Assembly: GCA_963742865.1 (NCBI GenBank)
Contig: CAVUNW010000052.1
Location: 129,956-193,955, forward strand
Reading direction: 5' to 3'
DNA: 64,000 nt
DNA from: Bog-532 sp963742865
GTDB taxonomy: Bacteria; Actinomycetota; Actinomycetes; Streptosporangiales; Streptosporangiaceae
Within the stretch, counting starts at the first letter, position 1. Every line of letters begins with the position of its first letter. Both the position numbers and the translations under genes were made by a program. Positions 36,898 to 46,202 of the stretch are shown piece by piece. The notes below the pieces were generated by a model, which saw nothing but the letters and a program-made list of their open reading frames with translations, made no database searches and was not told the DNA's origin.

Positions 36898-38361
36898 TTA
36901 GCCGCCGAGCAGGGTGAGTGCCTTGGTGATGTCGGGGTCGTGCCCGGTGGACAGGTCTTGTGCGGTGAGCGGGAGGTAATAGTCCGGCGCGACGCCGATG
37001 CCGTTGATGAGCTCGTGGTTGGCGCCCAGGTCGTGCCTGGCCGGAAGGATAATGAGGCTGGCGTCGTCGAGCAGGTAAGCGGCTGCGGGGCCAGCCACGA
37101 TGCCTGCGGTCCTGGTGCCGATCAGGATGCCCAGCCGCAGGTCCTTCACCGCGCCGCTGAACGCGTCGCACGCCGAGACGCAGTTGCGGTCGGTCAGCAC
37201 GACCAGTGGCAGGTGCAGCAGCGGGACGCTACTGTCGGTGTAGCGGGCTGTGCAGCTGCCGTGCACGTCGCAGTCGTAGGACCAGGCCGCGCCGTGGATG
37301 AAGGCGCCGAGCAGCCTGGCGGGATCGGCGACAGTGCCGCCGCCGTTGCCGCGCAGGTCCAGGATGAGCCCGTGCAGCTTTGCGCCAGTGGCGAGGTTCG
37401 GTATCGCTTGCAGTACCTGGTCTGCCGAGCCGGGGAAGAACCCGGGCAGCTGCACGTAGGCGATGTGCCCGTTCAGCAGCTTTGCGGATACCGGAGGCGG
37501 GGGAGCCTGATAGAGCGCGGGTGTCAGGGTCACCGTCCAGGTGCGGCCGGTGGCGGGCCGCTTGAGCTGCACCGAAACCCGGCCGGGCTGCGGGTAGGGA
37601 CCGAAGAGCAAGTTCATCACCCCTTCGGAGATGATGCCGTTGGCGAACGGCGGCGCGCCGTCTACGGAGACGATGATGTCCCCGGGGCGTAGCCCGCTGC
37701 TGGCGGCGGGCGATCCCGGCGCCACCGCAGTGATGAACAGCGGCGGCAGCGCCTCTTGCGGCGCGGTGTCGGCCAGCCCTGGCGCCGGTGAGGTCATGAT
37801 CCCCAGGTCGCCTGGCACATCTCCGGGCGGCGGTGCCGGGTAGGACCACTGGGCGTGGTTGTCCTGCAGGCTGGTGATCATGCTGGTCATGGTGGCGGCG
37901 CCAAGCTCCTGCCGCTGCGCCGGGCTGGCCGGAAGCTGGCTGGTCACTTTCTGGTACACGGCGGCGAACGCGGTCCAGTCGCTGTCGCGGTGGCCGGTCA
38001 GCGCGGGCATCGTGGCGTCCGGCTGATCCATCCCGAGCCGGTTAAGCTCCTGGGTGAACCCGGCGAACGCGGCGGTCAGCAGCACCCGGTCATCCAGCAC
38101 CGGCCCGGCGTAGTAGTGGGCGAACACGCAGTAGTAGGCCTGCCCGATGGTGGTGACCGTGGTCGGCGACGACGGCGGCGCGGTCGGCGGTGGATTTGGC
38201 GAGCACGGCGGCGGCTGCCCACTGGCCACCGGCGAGCTGGGCGACGCCGCGCCCGGTATGTGCTGTGCGGTCTGGGTGCAGCCAGCGGCCCCGGCCACCA
38301 CGACTGCAGCCATCGCAGCAAGCAGAGCCGGGCGCATTTTCCACGCAGACATCGGGATCAC
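36898..38361 (-). CDS. Lipoprotein S41-family (tail-specific-like) protease
   Basis: 487 residues. Signal peptide with lipobox VAGAAGC puts acylated Cys28 at the outer face of the membrane. A proline/serine linker follows (30-70), then a helical domain (72-175), a PDZ domain (~200-290; PAASSGLRPGDIIVSVDG) and the S41 core. The core has HGLILDLRGNGGGTVADPAR and VVLTDRNCVSACDAFSGAV, with nucleophile Ser in VSACD, then GILIGTRTAG. The Lys of CtpA-type dyads is not present at the GTRTAG position, as in the tricorn-like branch. Likely degrades or trims secreted proteins. ATG at 38361 or four codons later. Confidence 0.9.
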   Translation of the reverse strand: MIPMSAWKMRPALLAAMAAVVVAGAAGCTQTAQHIPGAASPSSPVASGQPPPCSPNPPPTAPPSSPTTVTTIGQAYYCVFAHYYAGPVLDDRVLLTAAFAGFTQELNRLGMDQPDATMPALTGHRDSDWTAFAAVYQKVTSQLPASPAQRQELGAATMTSMITSLQDNHAQWSYPAPPPGDVPGDLGIMTSPAPGLADTAPQEALPPLFITAVAPGSPAASSGLRPGDIIVSVDGAPPFANGIISEGVMNLLFGPYPQPGRVSVQLKRPATGRTWTVTLTPALYQAPPPPVSAKLLNGHIAYVQLPGFFPGSADQVLQAIPNLATGAKLHGLILDLRGNGGGTVADPARLLGAFIHGAAWSYDCDVHGSCTARYTDSSVPLLHLPLVVLTDRNCVSACDAFSGAVKDLRLGILIGTRTAGIVAGPAAAYLLDDASLIILPARHDLGANHELINGIGVAPDYYLPLTAQDLSTGHDPDITKALTLLGG

Positions 38362-38927
38362 CCGTCCTGAGGCCGATCGTTCTTAAGGTCCTTGCTGCAA
38401 CGGCTCCGGTCATGTCGTAAGAGGCAGATGACCGCCAGCGTCAGGACCATCGGCCTGACGCGGCGGTCGCGACGGGGACGACCGGATACGAGGAAGTGGG
38501 CCTGTCACGCTGTGCTTGTGTGCCGACAGGCCGCTCTGTGATCGGCGGCCATGGTGCGGCAGGGACGGCGCGGGCGCGGCGGGCGGGGCCTCCCCAAGGC
38601 CAGGGTCCGGCGCCGCGCAGCGGCGCCGCTTGTCTTAACCACGGGTGAACTCGGCAATGCTTGTCGCCGGGCCGCCGGGCTCTCCGGCTCGCAGCTGAGT
38701 CGTACCGCTTGCATGCCAACTACTGCGGTGGGGTCGGTCTCGGCTATCAACGCTGGTGAGGGGTCGCCGAGCAGGCGACCGATCAGCTGTGCTCTGAACA
38801 GGCACGGCACAGCGCAACGCGCGGATGTGGGCGTCTATCGGGCATGACCAAGCCTCTTGCGCTGCAGATTGATTGTTCTGCTTGGTGTTCGCGATCATGC
38901 CGCACGAGCCGCAGGCCGCCCTGATCG
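38362..38927. other. Gene-free stretch
   Basis: About 560 bases upstream of the protease with overlapping open frames on both strands but no recognised domain or ribosome site. CTGATCGGCGGATATCGCG at its right end fits the short intergenic motif and begins repeat B copy 2. Confidence 0.35.
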
Positions 38928-39006
38928 GCGGATATCGCGTGTCAAGTCGAGAGCAGCGGCAACTACAGAGCGTGACGCAAGACCGGTGGCTGCCTCCGCC
39001 GGATCG
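38928..39006 (+). repeat. Dispersed repeat family B, copy 2
   Basis: GCGGATATCGCGTGTCAAGT through CTCCGCCGGATCG, collinear with the copy at 29211-29289. Confidence 0.7.
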
Positions 39007-39144
39007 AATATAAATTCCTACCATATCAGTAGGTACAGGTGAGTCTGTCCGCTCAGATTATCCGTTCGGGGCCAGGGCTCAGCCGACCGGTACGGGTGTG
39101 CGGGCCGGGTCGACCGCGGGAGGTCACGGAGAGACGTGATCTCC

Positions 39145-39560
39145 TCACCTGCACTCAGGGATGGACTTCGGTCTGTTGCGGCTGTCAGCGATGCCTTCCT
39201 GGCCACTCTCAGCGCAGCGGCGGCCCAGCTGGTATACCCACCGGCCGGTGATCACCTCGAACGCGCCGAAGATGGTGACCTGCCGGTTCGTCCCCGGGTG
39301 GGGAACCTGGGGCGGACGGTGCGCAGTGTCCAGCTGGCCCGCACGTGCAGCAGCAGGTTCAGGCGGGTCTCGTCTTCGGCGATCACTACAGCCCGGTGCG
39401 GCAGCCCAGCATGTCCGCGATCCAGGCAGGCGGTGGGCCATGCGCTGACAGCAGCACCATCACGGCCTGCGCCGCCTGCCGCAACCGGCCCTACAACTCA
39501 ATGCCCAGCTGCTCGATCTCGCTTTCGGGGCCATTGGCAAACATGCTGACCGGGCGCATG
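39145..39560 (-). pseudogene. IS630-family transposase remnant
   Basis: The minus strand encodes PGTNRQVTIFGAFEVITGRW then VYQLGRRCAE, characteristic of the DDE core of IS630 transposases. Upstream, in a different frame, lies the HTH segment RQAAQAVMVLLSAHGPP with WIADMLGCRT. Catalytic Asp/Glu regions are incomplete and frames are broken. Confidence 0.7.
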
Positions 39561-39843
39561 CTGATCACGACCTCGCTGGCGGGTGGATGTTGTGGGCAAC
39601 TTTGATCCAACCCCTGGCGAGGCTAATGTCAACGCCCTGCGGGCCGACCGCACAGCGGGTTACGCGTAGGGCTTATGGATAGGCGCTTAGCAACTTGATG
39701 AGGACCAGCCCATGGCGCAGGTACCCCGACCGCGACGGGCGGGGGCGGTCAGTCGCCCCGGTCCTCACACCAGTCACACCAGTCGAACCAGCTCGCGGGC
39801 CTGCACCATTGACTCGCCGCCCCGCTCGCGCAAACATCCGGGA

Positions 39844-40320
39844 ATGATCGCCAGCGAACAACGTCCCGAAGAGGACACCCAACTCCTCATCGCCGCCCTA
39901 AACCACGCCTGGACCATGTACGACACACGTAACAGCCGCTTGTACCAGCTGCTTAACTACTACCTGGTAGCGAGCGCTATCGTGGCCACTGCGTACGCCA
40001 GCGCGATTAACGGGAAGCATTATGGCCTTGCCGCTGTCTTCTCGGTCGCCGGAATAGGGCTCTCAGCACTTGCGTTTGCGGTCGGGCTTGACCAGAAGCG
40101 CATCGCCGGTACGGCGGAACCCGCGCTTATCACTCTCGAGGACCAGATCGCCAGCAAGCTAGATATCGACTCGCTTCGCCTACTCAAGGCCGAGCGTGAA
40201 AGGACGACTATCACGTTCGCGCTGCCAGCAGCGGTGCTGACAGCCCTGCTCGGCATCGGCACGCTGCTATATGCGGTAATCCGCGGAAGCGACCGGCGCC
40301 ATCCGCCGCGGCCCGCCTGA
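39844..40320 (+). CDS. Small membrane protein, about three helices, unknown function
   Basis: About 158 residues from ATG at 39844; an upstream in-frame start adds 44 low-complexity residues. LLIAALNHAWTMYDTRNSRL leads into LLNYYLVASAIVATAYASAI (helix 1), YGLAAVFSVAGIGLSALAFAVGL-like helix 2, an amphipathic cytoplasmic segment (EDQIASKLDIDSLRLLKAER) and helix 3 (ALPAAVLTALLGIGTLLYAV). Two adjacent helices plus a helical tail loosely recall SLATT-type pore effectors, but I see no diagnostic motif and no sensor partner. Function unknown. Confidence 0.6.
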   Translation: MIASEQRPEEDTQLLIAALNHAWTMYDTRNSRLYQLLNYYLVASAIVATAYASAINGKHYGLAAVFSVAGIGLSALAFAVGLDQKRIAGTAEPALITLEDQIASKLDIDSLRLLKAERERTTITFALPAAVLTALLGIGTLLYAVIRGSDRRHPPRPA

Positions 40321-40699
40321 TCCTAGAGGTCCCCGCGGCGGATGCCGTACAGCACCACGTGACCGCTGCGTGCGGTTTTTCCCTGAGAGTGCGAAGGAGC
40401 ACGATCATCGCATGAGCACGCCTTGTGGCGGGCGCTCCTCGACACCAGATCGATTGGATCTGCGCGTCTCATCTGAGTCAAGTCGCAAAGCCAGCATCCG
40501 CACCGATCGGCGGGTCGGCGCGCGCTTATTGAAGGGCCGACCTGTATGTCTAACGTTCGCAGCATGCCCGGGCACTTGGTGCACCGGCAGGCGGAAGTCA
40601 GCCGACCCCGGTGTGTATCAGATCGGTCTGCCGCTCCTCTGTGCAGGTGAGCAGCAAGGACCGCTGGAGGCATAACATCCGGCAGAAGACGGGGAACCA
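40321..40699. other. Gene-free stretch upstream of the lodB/lodA-type operon
   Basis: About 380 bases. CGCACCGA-TCGGCGG-GTCGGCGCGCG at 40499 is another variant of the short intergenic motif. ACGGGGAACCA precedes the GTG start of the flavoprotein. Confidence 0.4.
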
Positions 40700-41806
40700 G
40701 TGGCTGCGAACACGTGTGCGCTCAACGATCACCAGGTCGAGGTCGACCTATCACCGGCGTCATGGGTGGCCGCGCCGGCTAACCGGGGGATGCCAATAGG
40801 CAGCCAATTCGACGTATGCGTGATAGGCGCGGGACCGGCGGGCCTGGCGACGGCATCGAGACTCGTGGACGACGGCCGCGACGTCCTCATCCTGGACCGG
40901 GCAACCGCGCGGTCGCGGTGGGGCGGCGAGACGTTCACGGGCGCGATCCGGGGGCCGCTCAGCGAGCTTGGCTGCTGGGAGGCGTTTGAGCGGGCAGGGC
41001 ACGTTGCCGGTTATGAGCGGCAGTGCGCGTGGGGTGGCGAGCCGCGTGCGGAGAACGCTCTGTTCCAGCCGGAGGGGCCGCTGTGGCACGTTGACCGCGA
41101 TCGCTTCGACGCCGACCTGCGCTGCGCCGTGCACAGGCGCGGCGCGGTCTTCGAGAGCTATCGCAAGCTCGAGTCTGTCCGCTTGGAAAATGGATGCTGG
41201 AGTGTCGCACTGGGCCGCGGGCGGGTGGTCGAGGCTCGCTTCCTGGTCGACGCGACCGGCCGGCAGCGGACGTTGAGCCGCCGGCTCGGCGCGCGAATCG
41301 AGTATCACGATCGGCTGGTGGGCCTGACGGCCAGGGTGGCTCGCAATCAGGCCAGTGCCGGGGTCCGCTCGATGCTGCTCCAGGCAACGCCGTTCGGATG
41401 GTGGTACGCCGCGCCGATTCCCGACGGGCATGTGCTCGTGTTCTTCACCGATGCGGACCTCGCCCCGCTCGAGCTACGGCGCCGGCTCCGTCCAACCGCC
41501 GCCAACAGCGCGTTCACCGACACCGAGGGAGCAGAGGGCTGGCTCGCGGTTGGTGACGCGTGCGCCTCGCACGACCCGTTGTGCGGCCGGGGGGTTCACC
41601 GTGCGCTGGCGAACGGCCTGCTGGCGGGGGACGCGATTGCGTCGCTGCTCGCTAGCGGAAACTCCGGGCCGATCGTGGAGTACCGCCGCCACTGCCGCGA
41701 GCAATACGACCGCTACCTGCGCGGCCTCATCCACCGGTACTCACTCGAGCGCCGGTGGCCGACGGCTCCGTTCTGGGAGCGGCGGCACCATCCAATGTCA
41801 CTGTAG
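40700..41806 (+). CDS. FAD-dependent oxidoreductase, LodB/GoxB-like (CTQ maturation)
   Basis: 368 residues from GTG; an ATG at 40790 is an alternative. FDVCVIGAGPAGLATASRLV is the FAD dinucleotide motif, and SRWGGETFTG and GPLWHVDRDRFDADLRCAVH follow. FLVDATGRQRTLSRRLGARI is the GG-like ATG motif of group A hydroxylase/halogenase relatives. EGWLAVGDACASHDPLCGRG is the C-terminal FAD motif. Adjacent flavoproteins of this kind (LodB, GoxB) are required to form the cysteine tryptophylquinone of the oxidase encoded next; the stop-to-start gap is 8 bases. Confidence 0.88.
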   Translation: MAANTCALNDHQVEVDLSPASWVAAPANRGMPIGSQFDVCVIGAGPAGLATASRLVDDGRDVLILDRATARSRWGGETFTGAIRGPLSELGCWEAFERAGHVAGYERQCAWGGEPRAENALFQPEGPLWHVDRDRFDADLRCAVHRRGAVFESYRKLESVRLENGCWSVALGRGRVVEARFLVDATGRQRTLSRRLGARIEYHDRLVGLTARVARNQASAGVRSMLLQATPFGWWYAAPIPDGHVLVFFTDADLAPLELRRRLRPTAANSAFTDTEGAEGWLAVGDACASHDPLCGRGVHRALANGLLAGDAIASLLASGNSGPIVEYRRHCREQYDRYLRGLIHRYSLERRWPTAPFWERRHHPMSL

Positions 41807-41814
41807 GGGGCATC

Positions 41815-43443
41815 ATGGCGACACTGCAGAAGGTCCAGATCTTTCCGGCGATCGGCATCGCCCGGCTCGGGAACAGTCCGGAATGGTACCTCGGTCCCGA
41901 GCTGCCGTTCCCGGCACCGCCCGTTCCACCGCCGGGGGATGCCTACAAGGACGATCAATGCCGCATCAAGCGGCAAGCGCAGCGGTTCCGTCTATGGGGC
42001 TTCTTCTCGGATGGAACGAATCAGGAGCTAACGCTCGCCGACGGCGCGATCACCTGGACACTCCACCTCGTCAACGCGAAGCCGACCGCTCACGCCGGGG
42101 AGCCGAGCATCGACGGCAGCCTCCAGACATTTGACACGCCGGGAAACGTGGCGTCGTTCGTGGGCAGCTACAACGGCGCTTCGGTACCGCTCGGCGACGC
42201 GGAGATGGACGGCGAGGGCCGGCTGATCGTCCGCGGCGGCTTCGGCACGAGCGCCAACCCGACCGATCCGAACTCCGTGATCAGTTACTTCTGGGATACC
42301 CTGGGCTGGCACGACGACGTCTCGGACGGGCCGATCACCGCCCAGATCGAGTACGGCGGGCAGACGATCACCGCCACCGGCGGCGCGTGGGTCATCTGCC
42401 CGCCGCCGCACTACGCGCCGGGCACCTCCTCCATCACGACCCTGTACGACACGATCCGGCAGCTCGCGCTGACGGCGGGTCGGCTGCCTGCGCCCGGGCT
42501 GCCATCGTTCGCGACCGACATCTACCCGATCCTCAAGCGGGCCCAGGACATCCGCCGGGTGGATGCCTTCGCGTTCGGCGCCGGTGACCACGACACGTTG
42601 GCCGCGTTCATCCCGCCCGGGGGCGCCGGGGACACGCTTGCCGCGCGTCAAGCGGTGTACAACAAGCTCAAGCCCGCGCCGGGCGGTGACATGCCGCTGC
42701 TGAACGACGGCGACACGCCATCCCGGCTCCAGGACTTCCAGCACACGTTCATGCAGCAGTGGAGTCAGGGGCAGGGGACGCCGGACTGGCCGCCTGTCGT
42801 GCCGGCCGACCTCACGCCGGACGGGCTCACGCGAGCGGCGCTCGAGACCGGCGTCGGCGCGGCGTTCTACCCCGGTATCGAGGCGGGAGGGATCCCGCCC
42901 AACCTGGCAAATCTCGCGTTCGCCGAGGCGTTCCGCCTCGACCAGACCAGCGTGCAGCCGGGAGACGTCACCAAACAGATGGCGCGGCCGTGGCAGGCCG
43001 ACTTCATGGCCTGCGGCGGGCCCGGCTCGGACGCCGAGAACGACCGGCCTGCGTGGTGGCCAGCCGCCCGGCCGATCGGCGTCTACCCGGTGGACGATCC
43101 GAGCACCAAGCGCCTCTGGACGCTCGGCGTCGCGTCGACCCCAAACGAGATGGTCGACAACTGGCACGAACTCGGGTTCATCGTCGGCCCCGGGAACGGT
43201 CTCGCCGTCGAGACCGAGAAGACCAACGTCTGCAAGAGCTGCTTCTTCATCAACAACCGCCCGGAGATCAGCCAGGACGAGGCGAAGGCGCTGATCGACT
43301 CCCACGACCACATCACCGACGGGCTGTACGTCGTCGTCCAGGGGCTCGCGCCCTCGGATCTCACCATCACGACGGCGAGTCCCACGCAGGCAGAGCTGAA
43401 CGCGTGGGCGCCCAGATCACCAACCCGGTGCCGGGGACGATGA
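41815..43443 (+). CDS. LodA/GoxA-family CTQ-type amino-acid oxidase
   Basis: 542 residues. Begins VQIFPAIGIARLGNSPEWYL, the conserved LodA opening (R-x-GNS). KRQAQRFRLWGF is the second signature. The C-terminal block is FYPGIEAGGIPPNLANLAFA, then KQMARPWQADFMACGG and WWPAARPIGVYP. In characterised members a Cys and a Trp in this region cross-link to the quinone, which oxidises lysine or glycine and releases H2O2. WWP supplies the Trp (414/415). The Cys I expect just before FYPGIE reads Gly346 (ALETGVG), while Cys400 is near the Trp. The cofactor state therefore needs checking. Stop overlaps the next gene as ATGA. No signal peptide. Confidence 0.88.
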   Translation: MATLQKVQIFPAIGIARLGNSPEWYLGPELPFPAPPVPPPGDAYKDDQCRIKRQAQRFRLWGFFSDGTNQELTLADGAITWTLHLVNAKPTAHAGEPSIDGSLQTFDTPGNVASFVGSYNGASVPLGDAEMDGEGRLIVRGGFGTSANPTDPNSVISYFWDTLGWHDDVSDGPITAQIEYGGQTITATGGAWVICPPPHYAPGTSSITTLYDTIRQLALTAGRLPAPGLPSFATDIYPILKRAQDIRRVDAFAFGAGDHDTLAAFIPPGGAGDTLAARQAVYNKLKPAPGGDMPLLNDGDTPSRLQDFQHTFMQQWSQGQGTPDWPPVVPADLTPDGLTRAALETGVGAAFYPGIEAGGIPPNLANLAFAEAFRLDQTSVQPGDVTKQMARPWQADFMACGGPGSDAENDRPAWWPAARPIGVYPVDDPSTKRLWTLGVASTPNEMVDNWHELGFIVGPGNGLAVETEKTNVCKSCFFINNRPEISQDEAKALIDSHDHITDGLYVVVQGLAPSDLTITTASPTQAELNAWAPRSPTRCRGR

Positions 43444-45389
43444 CGATCACGCCGGCCGACATGGAGCTCGAGGACAACAACCTGAGCCAGACGCAACGGA
43501 TCACGTTCGGCTACGACATCACGTTCACGAGCACGAACGCCTTCACCCAAGAGGATGTGACCGAGACGATCGGCGCCTCCGTCCTCGGGCTGTCGACGGT
43601 CACGACCATCGATCTGACGACCCGCCAGCACCCCTACATGGTCCCCGGGCCGACGACCTGGCTCAATGCCGACACGCGGGTGTTCAAGCTCCAGCCCCGC
43701 GGGATGTTCGCCCTGCAGACCATGGGAACCGACCCGAACGGGTTCATCGCCGACGTGATCGACAGCCTTCGCTCCAACCCGGCGCAGGCGAACGCCTGGT
43801 TCGACGCCCTGCCGGCCGACGAACAGGGTGCCCAGCTCGAGTGGTCAGAGAAGCTGAACAATCAGCCGGTCTACAACTTCGCGATCTGCCGGGTGCGCTA
43901 CCGCGCCGAACTGAACGACGCCCCGAACGTCCGCGTGTTCTTCCGGCTGTTCCCGGCGATGACCACGAGCACCGACTTCCAGCCCGCGACGACCTACAAA
44001 ACCGGCGGTCAGCCCGGCACGATAATCCCGCTGCTCGGGATCGTCGCCGGCGAGACGACCACGATCCCGTTCTTCGCCGCGCAGCGGGGTTCCGCGAACA
44101 TCCCGCTGAACCTTCAGCAAGACATGAAGAACATCGACACGCTCAAGGCGAACCCCGCCGGGCACGAGACCTACAGCTATTTCGGATGCTGGCTCGACAT
44201 CAACCAGAACCAGCCCAGCGACAAGCGGTTCCCGATCAACCCGTCGTCGCCGACCGGGCCGTTCACCGGTCCCGAGCCGCTGCAATCGATCGCGGATCTG
44301 ATCCGGGGCACGCACCAGTGCCTGGTGGCGGAGATCAACTTCTACCCGGATCCGATTCCGGTCGGGTCGACGACCGCGGGCTGCGACCGGCTGGCCCAGC
44401 GGAACCTGTCGATCGATCACTCCGATAATCCGGGCGCGACCGACACCCATCGGGTCCAGCACACGTTCACGATCAGGCCCACCACCCCGACCCCGGCCCC
44501 GGGCCAGGGCCCCGACGAGCTGATGATCGACTGGGGCGACACGCCACGGGGAACCGTCGCGGCGCTCTACCTGCCGGGCGTGAACGCGAACCAGGTGATG
44601 CAGTTGGCCGATCGCCTCTACACCCGCAACCGGCTGACACTCCTCGATTCGAGCAGCGTCCAGGTGGAGGTGACCGGAGGGGTCAGTTACGTTCCGGTCC
44701 CGGCCGGTGGCACCGGCGATCTCGCCGGGCTGCTGACCCTCGACCTGCCCCACTCAGTACGCAGCGGGCAGCTGTTCCGGGTCGTTCTGCATCAGGTCAT
44801 CGATACCCCGCCGCAGCGGCCTTCCTTCAACCCCCCGCCGGCGCCAGAGCGGATCGGGGCCACTGCCGAGGGGGTGCCCGGGGCCGAGCAGGCCGCGGCC
44901 GCCCCGGGGCGCGAGCCACGGCCGGCGCGCCACATCGTCGGATCGTTCCAATTCTCCGTCCAGGTCCAGACCGCCGCGGAGATCCTGCCGATCGTCGAAC
45001 GTGCACGGACCAACATCCAACGCGTGGTGCACACGATCCCGATCGAGAACCGGTGGCATCCGGTCATGCAGCGATACCTCAAACAGGTATCAGCCAAGGT
45101 CACCGGCCTCGGCGGTCGACACGAGGACGGCGATCGGGACCACGACCAGGATCGGGTGCGGCTCGACGGCAAGGTCGAGGGGATCCGTTACGACTCGTTC
45201 GGCGATTTCGACGGATTCCTGCTGCGCACCGAGGACCGGGGCCACGAGTTCCGCACGCGCGAGCCCGACCTAGAGCGGCTCGTGACGCGGGCGTGGCGCG
45301 AGCGGATCACGGTGCGGGTGATCGCGCGGGTCGACGCGCCGCACGCACCAATCGAGATCGTGCTCCTGCGGCTCCCACGCGAAGACTGA
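43440..45389 (+). CDS. 649-residue protein of unknown function coupled to the LodA-type oxidase
   Basis: ATG overlaps the oxidase stop as ATGA, giving strong translational coupling. Beta-rich composition throughout: N-terminal TPADMELEDNNLSQTQRITF with GYDITFTSTN, a central EIN-FYPDPIPVG segment, and WGDTPRGTVAALYLPGV. A proline/alanine linker (~455-490) follows, then a C-terminal domain with VRLDGKVEGIRYDSFGDFDG and FLLRTEDRGHEFRTREPDLE. That domain looks like a small beta-barrel module. The phrase FFRLFPAMTTSTDFQPATTY is distinctive. I recognise no known family. Given its position it may be a structural partner, substrate-presenting or surface-assembly component of the oxidase. Confidence 0.85.
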   Translation: MTITPADMELEDNNLSQTQRITFGYDITFTSTNAFTQEDVTETIGASVLGLSTVTTIDLTTRQHPYMVPGPTTWLNADTRVFKLQPRGMFALQTMGTDPNGFIADVIDSLRSNPAQANAWFDALPADEQGAQLEWSEKLNNQPVYNFAICRVRYRAELNDAPNVRVFFRLFPAMTTSTDFQPATTYKTGGQPGTIIPLLGIVAGETTTIPFFAAQRGSANIPLNLQQDMKNIDTLKANPAGHETYSYFGCWLDINQNQPSDKRFPINPSSPTGPFTGPEPLQSIADLIRGTHQCLVAEINFYPDPIPVGSTTAGCDRLAQRNLSIDHSDNPGATDTHRVQHTFTIRPTTPTPAPGQGPDELMIDWGDTPRGTVAALYLPGVNANQVMQLADRLYTRNRLTLLDSSSVQVEVTGGVSYVPVPAGGTGDLAGLLTLDLPHSVRSGQLFRVVLHQVIDTPPQRPSFNPPPAPERIGATAEGVPGAEQAAAAPGREPRPARHIVGSFQFSVQVQTAAEILPIVERARTNIQRVVHTIPIENRWHPVMQRYLKQVSAKVTGLGGRHEDGDRDHDQDRVRLDGKVEGIRYDSFGDFDGFLLRTEDRGHEFRTREPDLERLVTRAWRERITVRVIARVDAPHAPIEIVLLRLPRED

Positions 45390-45428
45390 CGCGGGCTCGG
45401 AGGGCGACACGCCTGCTGATCACAGCGG

Positions 45429-45569
45429 TCAGCCCTCCCCGGCAATCAGCCCTCCGAAGCGCTGGAGGTGGGGCGGCCAGCCGTCCTCGCCGCCAACCGC
45501 GTCGCGCTCGGCCCAGATCAGCCAGTTATGCGTGCCGTCTACGGCTGCGCGGGCCGAGTGCGGAAACAT
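45429..45569 (-). CDS. Possible 46-residue fragment, unknown
   Basis: Frame reads MFPHSARAAVDGTHNWLIWA then ERDAVGGEDGWPPHLQRFGG and a short tail. Amino-acid composition looks coding, but there is no ribosome site. It could be the surviving C-terminus of a lost gene. The intergenic motif variant CCAGA-N7-GTTATG falls inside it. Confidence 0.25.
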   Translation of the reverse strand: MFPHSARAAVDGTHNWLIWAERDAVGGEDGWPPHLQRFGGLIAGEG

Positions 45570-45725
45570 GCATAACGGCGGTTAGCGACGCGTGTTCGGC
45601 GTCACTGGCAGTTACGGCGTCGAAGAGCCGCGTTCCCAGGGCTGCTCCGCCAATGTAGGCGGCATGCCGGTCCAAGCTGGCGTGCGTGACTGTAACCGCG
45701 GTGAGGCGTCTGTGGTTGCTGCGGT

Positions 45726-46202
45726 TTACACGCGCCTGGGTACGTTGCCGGTCAGGGTGAACATGAACCTCATCGTCTTGTGACCGGGATCGGCGGTGGG
45801 GTCGAACATGCACGGGCACCCGCCCTCGATCACGGTGATGCCGTGCTGGCGGCCATATTCAGCAGCTGCTTTCGACACGCTTCCCGGGCCGGGCCCGCGG
45901 TGCATCCAGACACGCTTGATGCCCAGGTCGGCACACTCGCGCATGGTGGCCTCGGCTGTCTCGGGCTTGGTTCCGATCAATACCCAGTCGACGCCGCCGG
46001 GGACCGACGCCAGGTCGTGGTAGCAGGGGTCGCCTTCGACGTGGTCGGCGTTGGGGTTCACCGCGAAGACCTGGTAGCCGCGCTGCCGCAGGCGCTGGTA
46101 CACCGCGTTGCTGCCGTGTCCCTGCGGTTTGCGCGAGACCCCGGTGACCGCGACCCGCTTGCCGGCCAGGAACTCGGCTGCGGCTTGTTTCATGGCCTGC
46201 AT
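45726..46202 (-). CDS. CoA-binding (YccU-type) protein
   Basis: 158 residues. KRVAVTGVSRKPQGHGSNAV is the Rossmann P-loop-like CoA-binding motif. GYQVFAVNPNADHVEGDPCY, VDWVLIGTKPETAEATMREC and KRVWMHRGPGPGSVS follow as in YccU/succinyl-CoA-synthetase-alpha-like proteins. The C-terminal GITVIEGGCPCMFDPTADPG is conserved. GAAGGA precedes the ATG. Binds CoA or an acyl-CoA; role unknown. Confidence 0.9.
   Translation of the reverse strand: MQAMKQAAAEFLAGKRVAVTGVSRKPQGHGSNAVYQRLRQRGYQVFAVNPNADHVEGDPCYHDLASVPGGVDWVLIGTKPETAEATMRECADLGIKRVWMHRGPGPGSVSKAAAEYGRQHGITVIEGGCPCMFDPTADPGHKTMRFMFTLTGNVPRRV

Noticed and set aside
42028..43311. 427-residue open frame antisense to the LodA-type oxidase
   Set aside because: Arg/Val/Asp-rich shadow frame with no motif; the oxidase on the plus strand is well supported.
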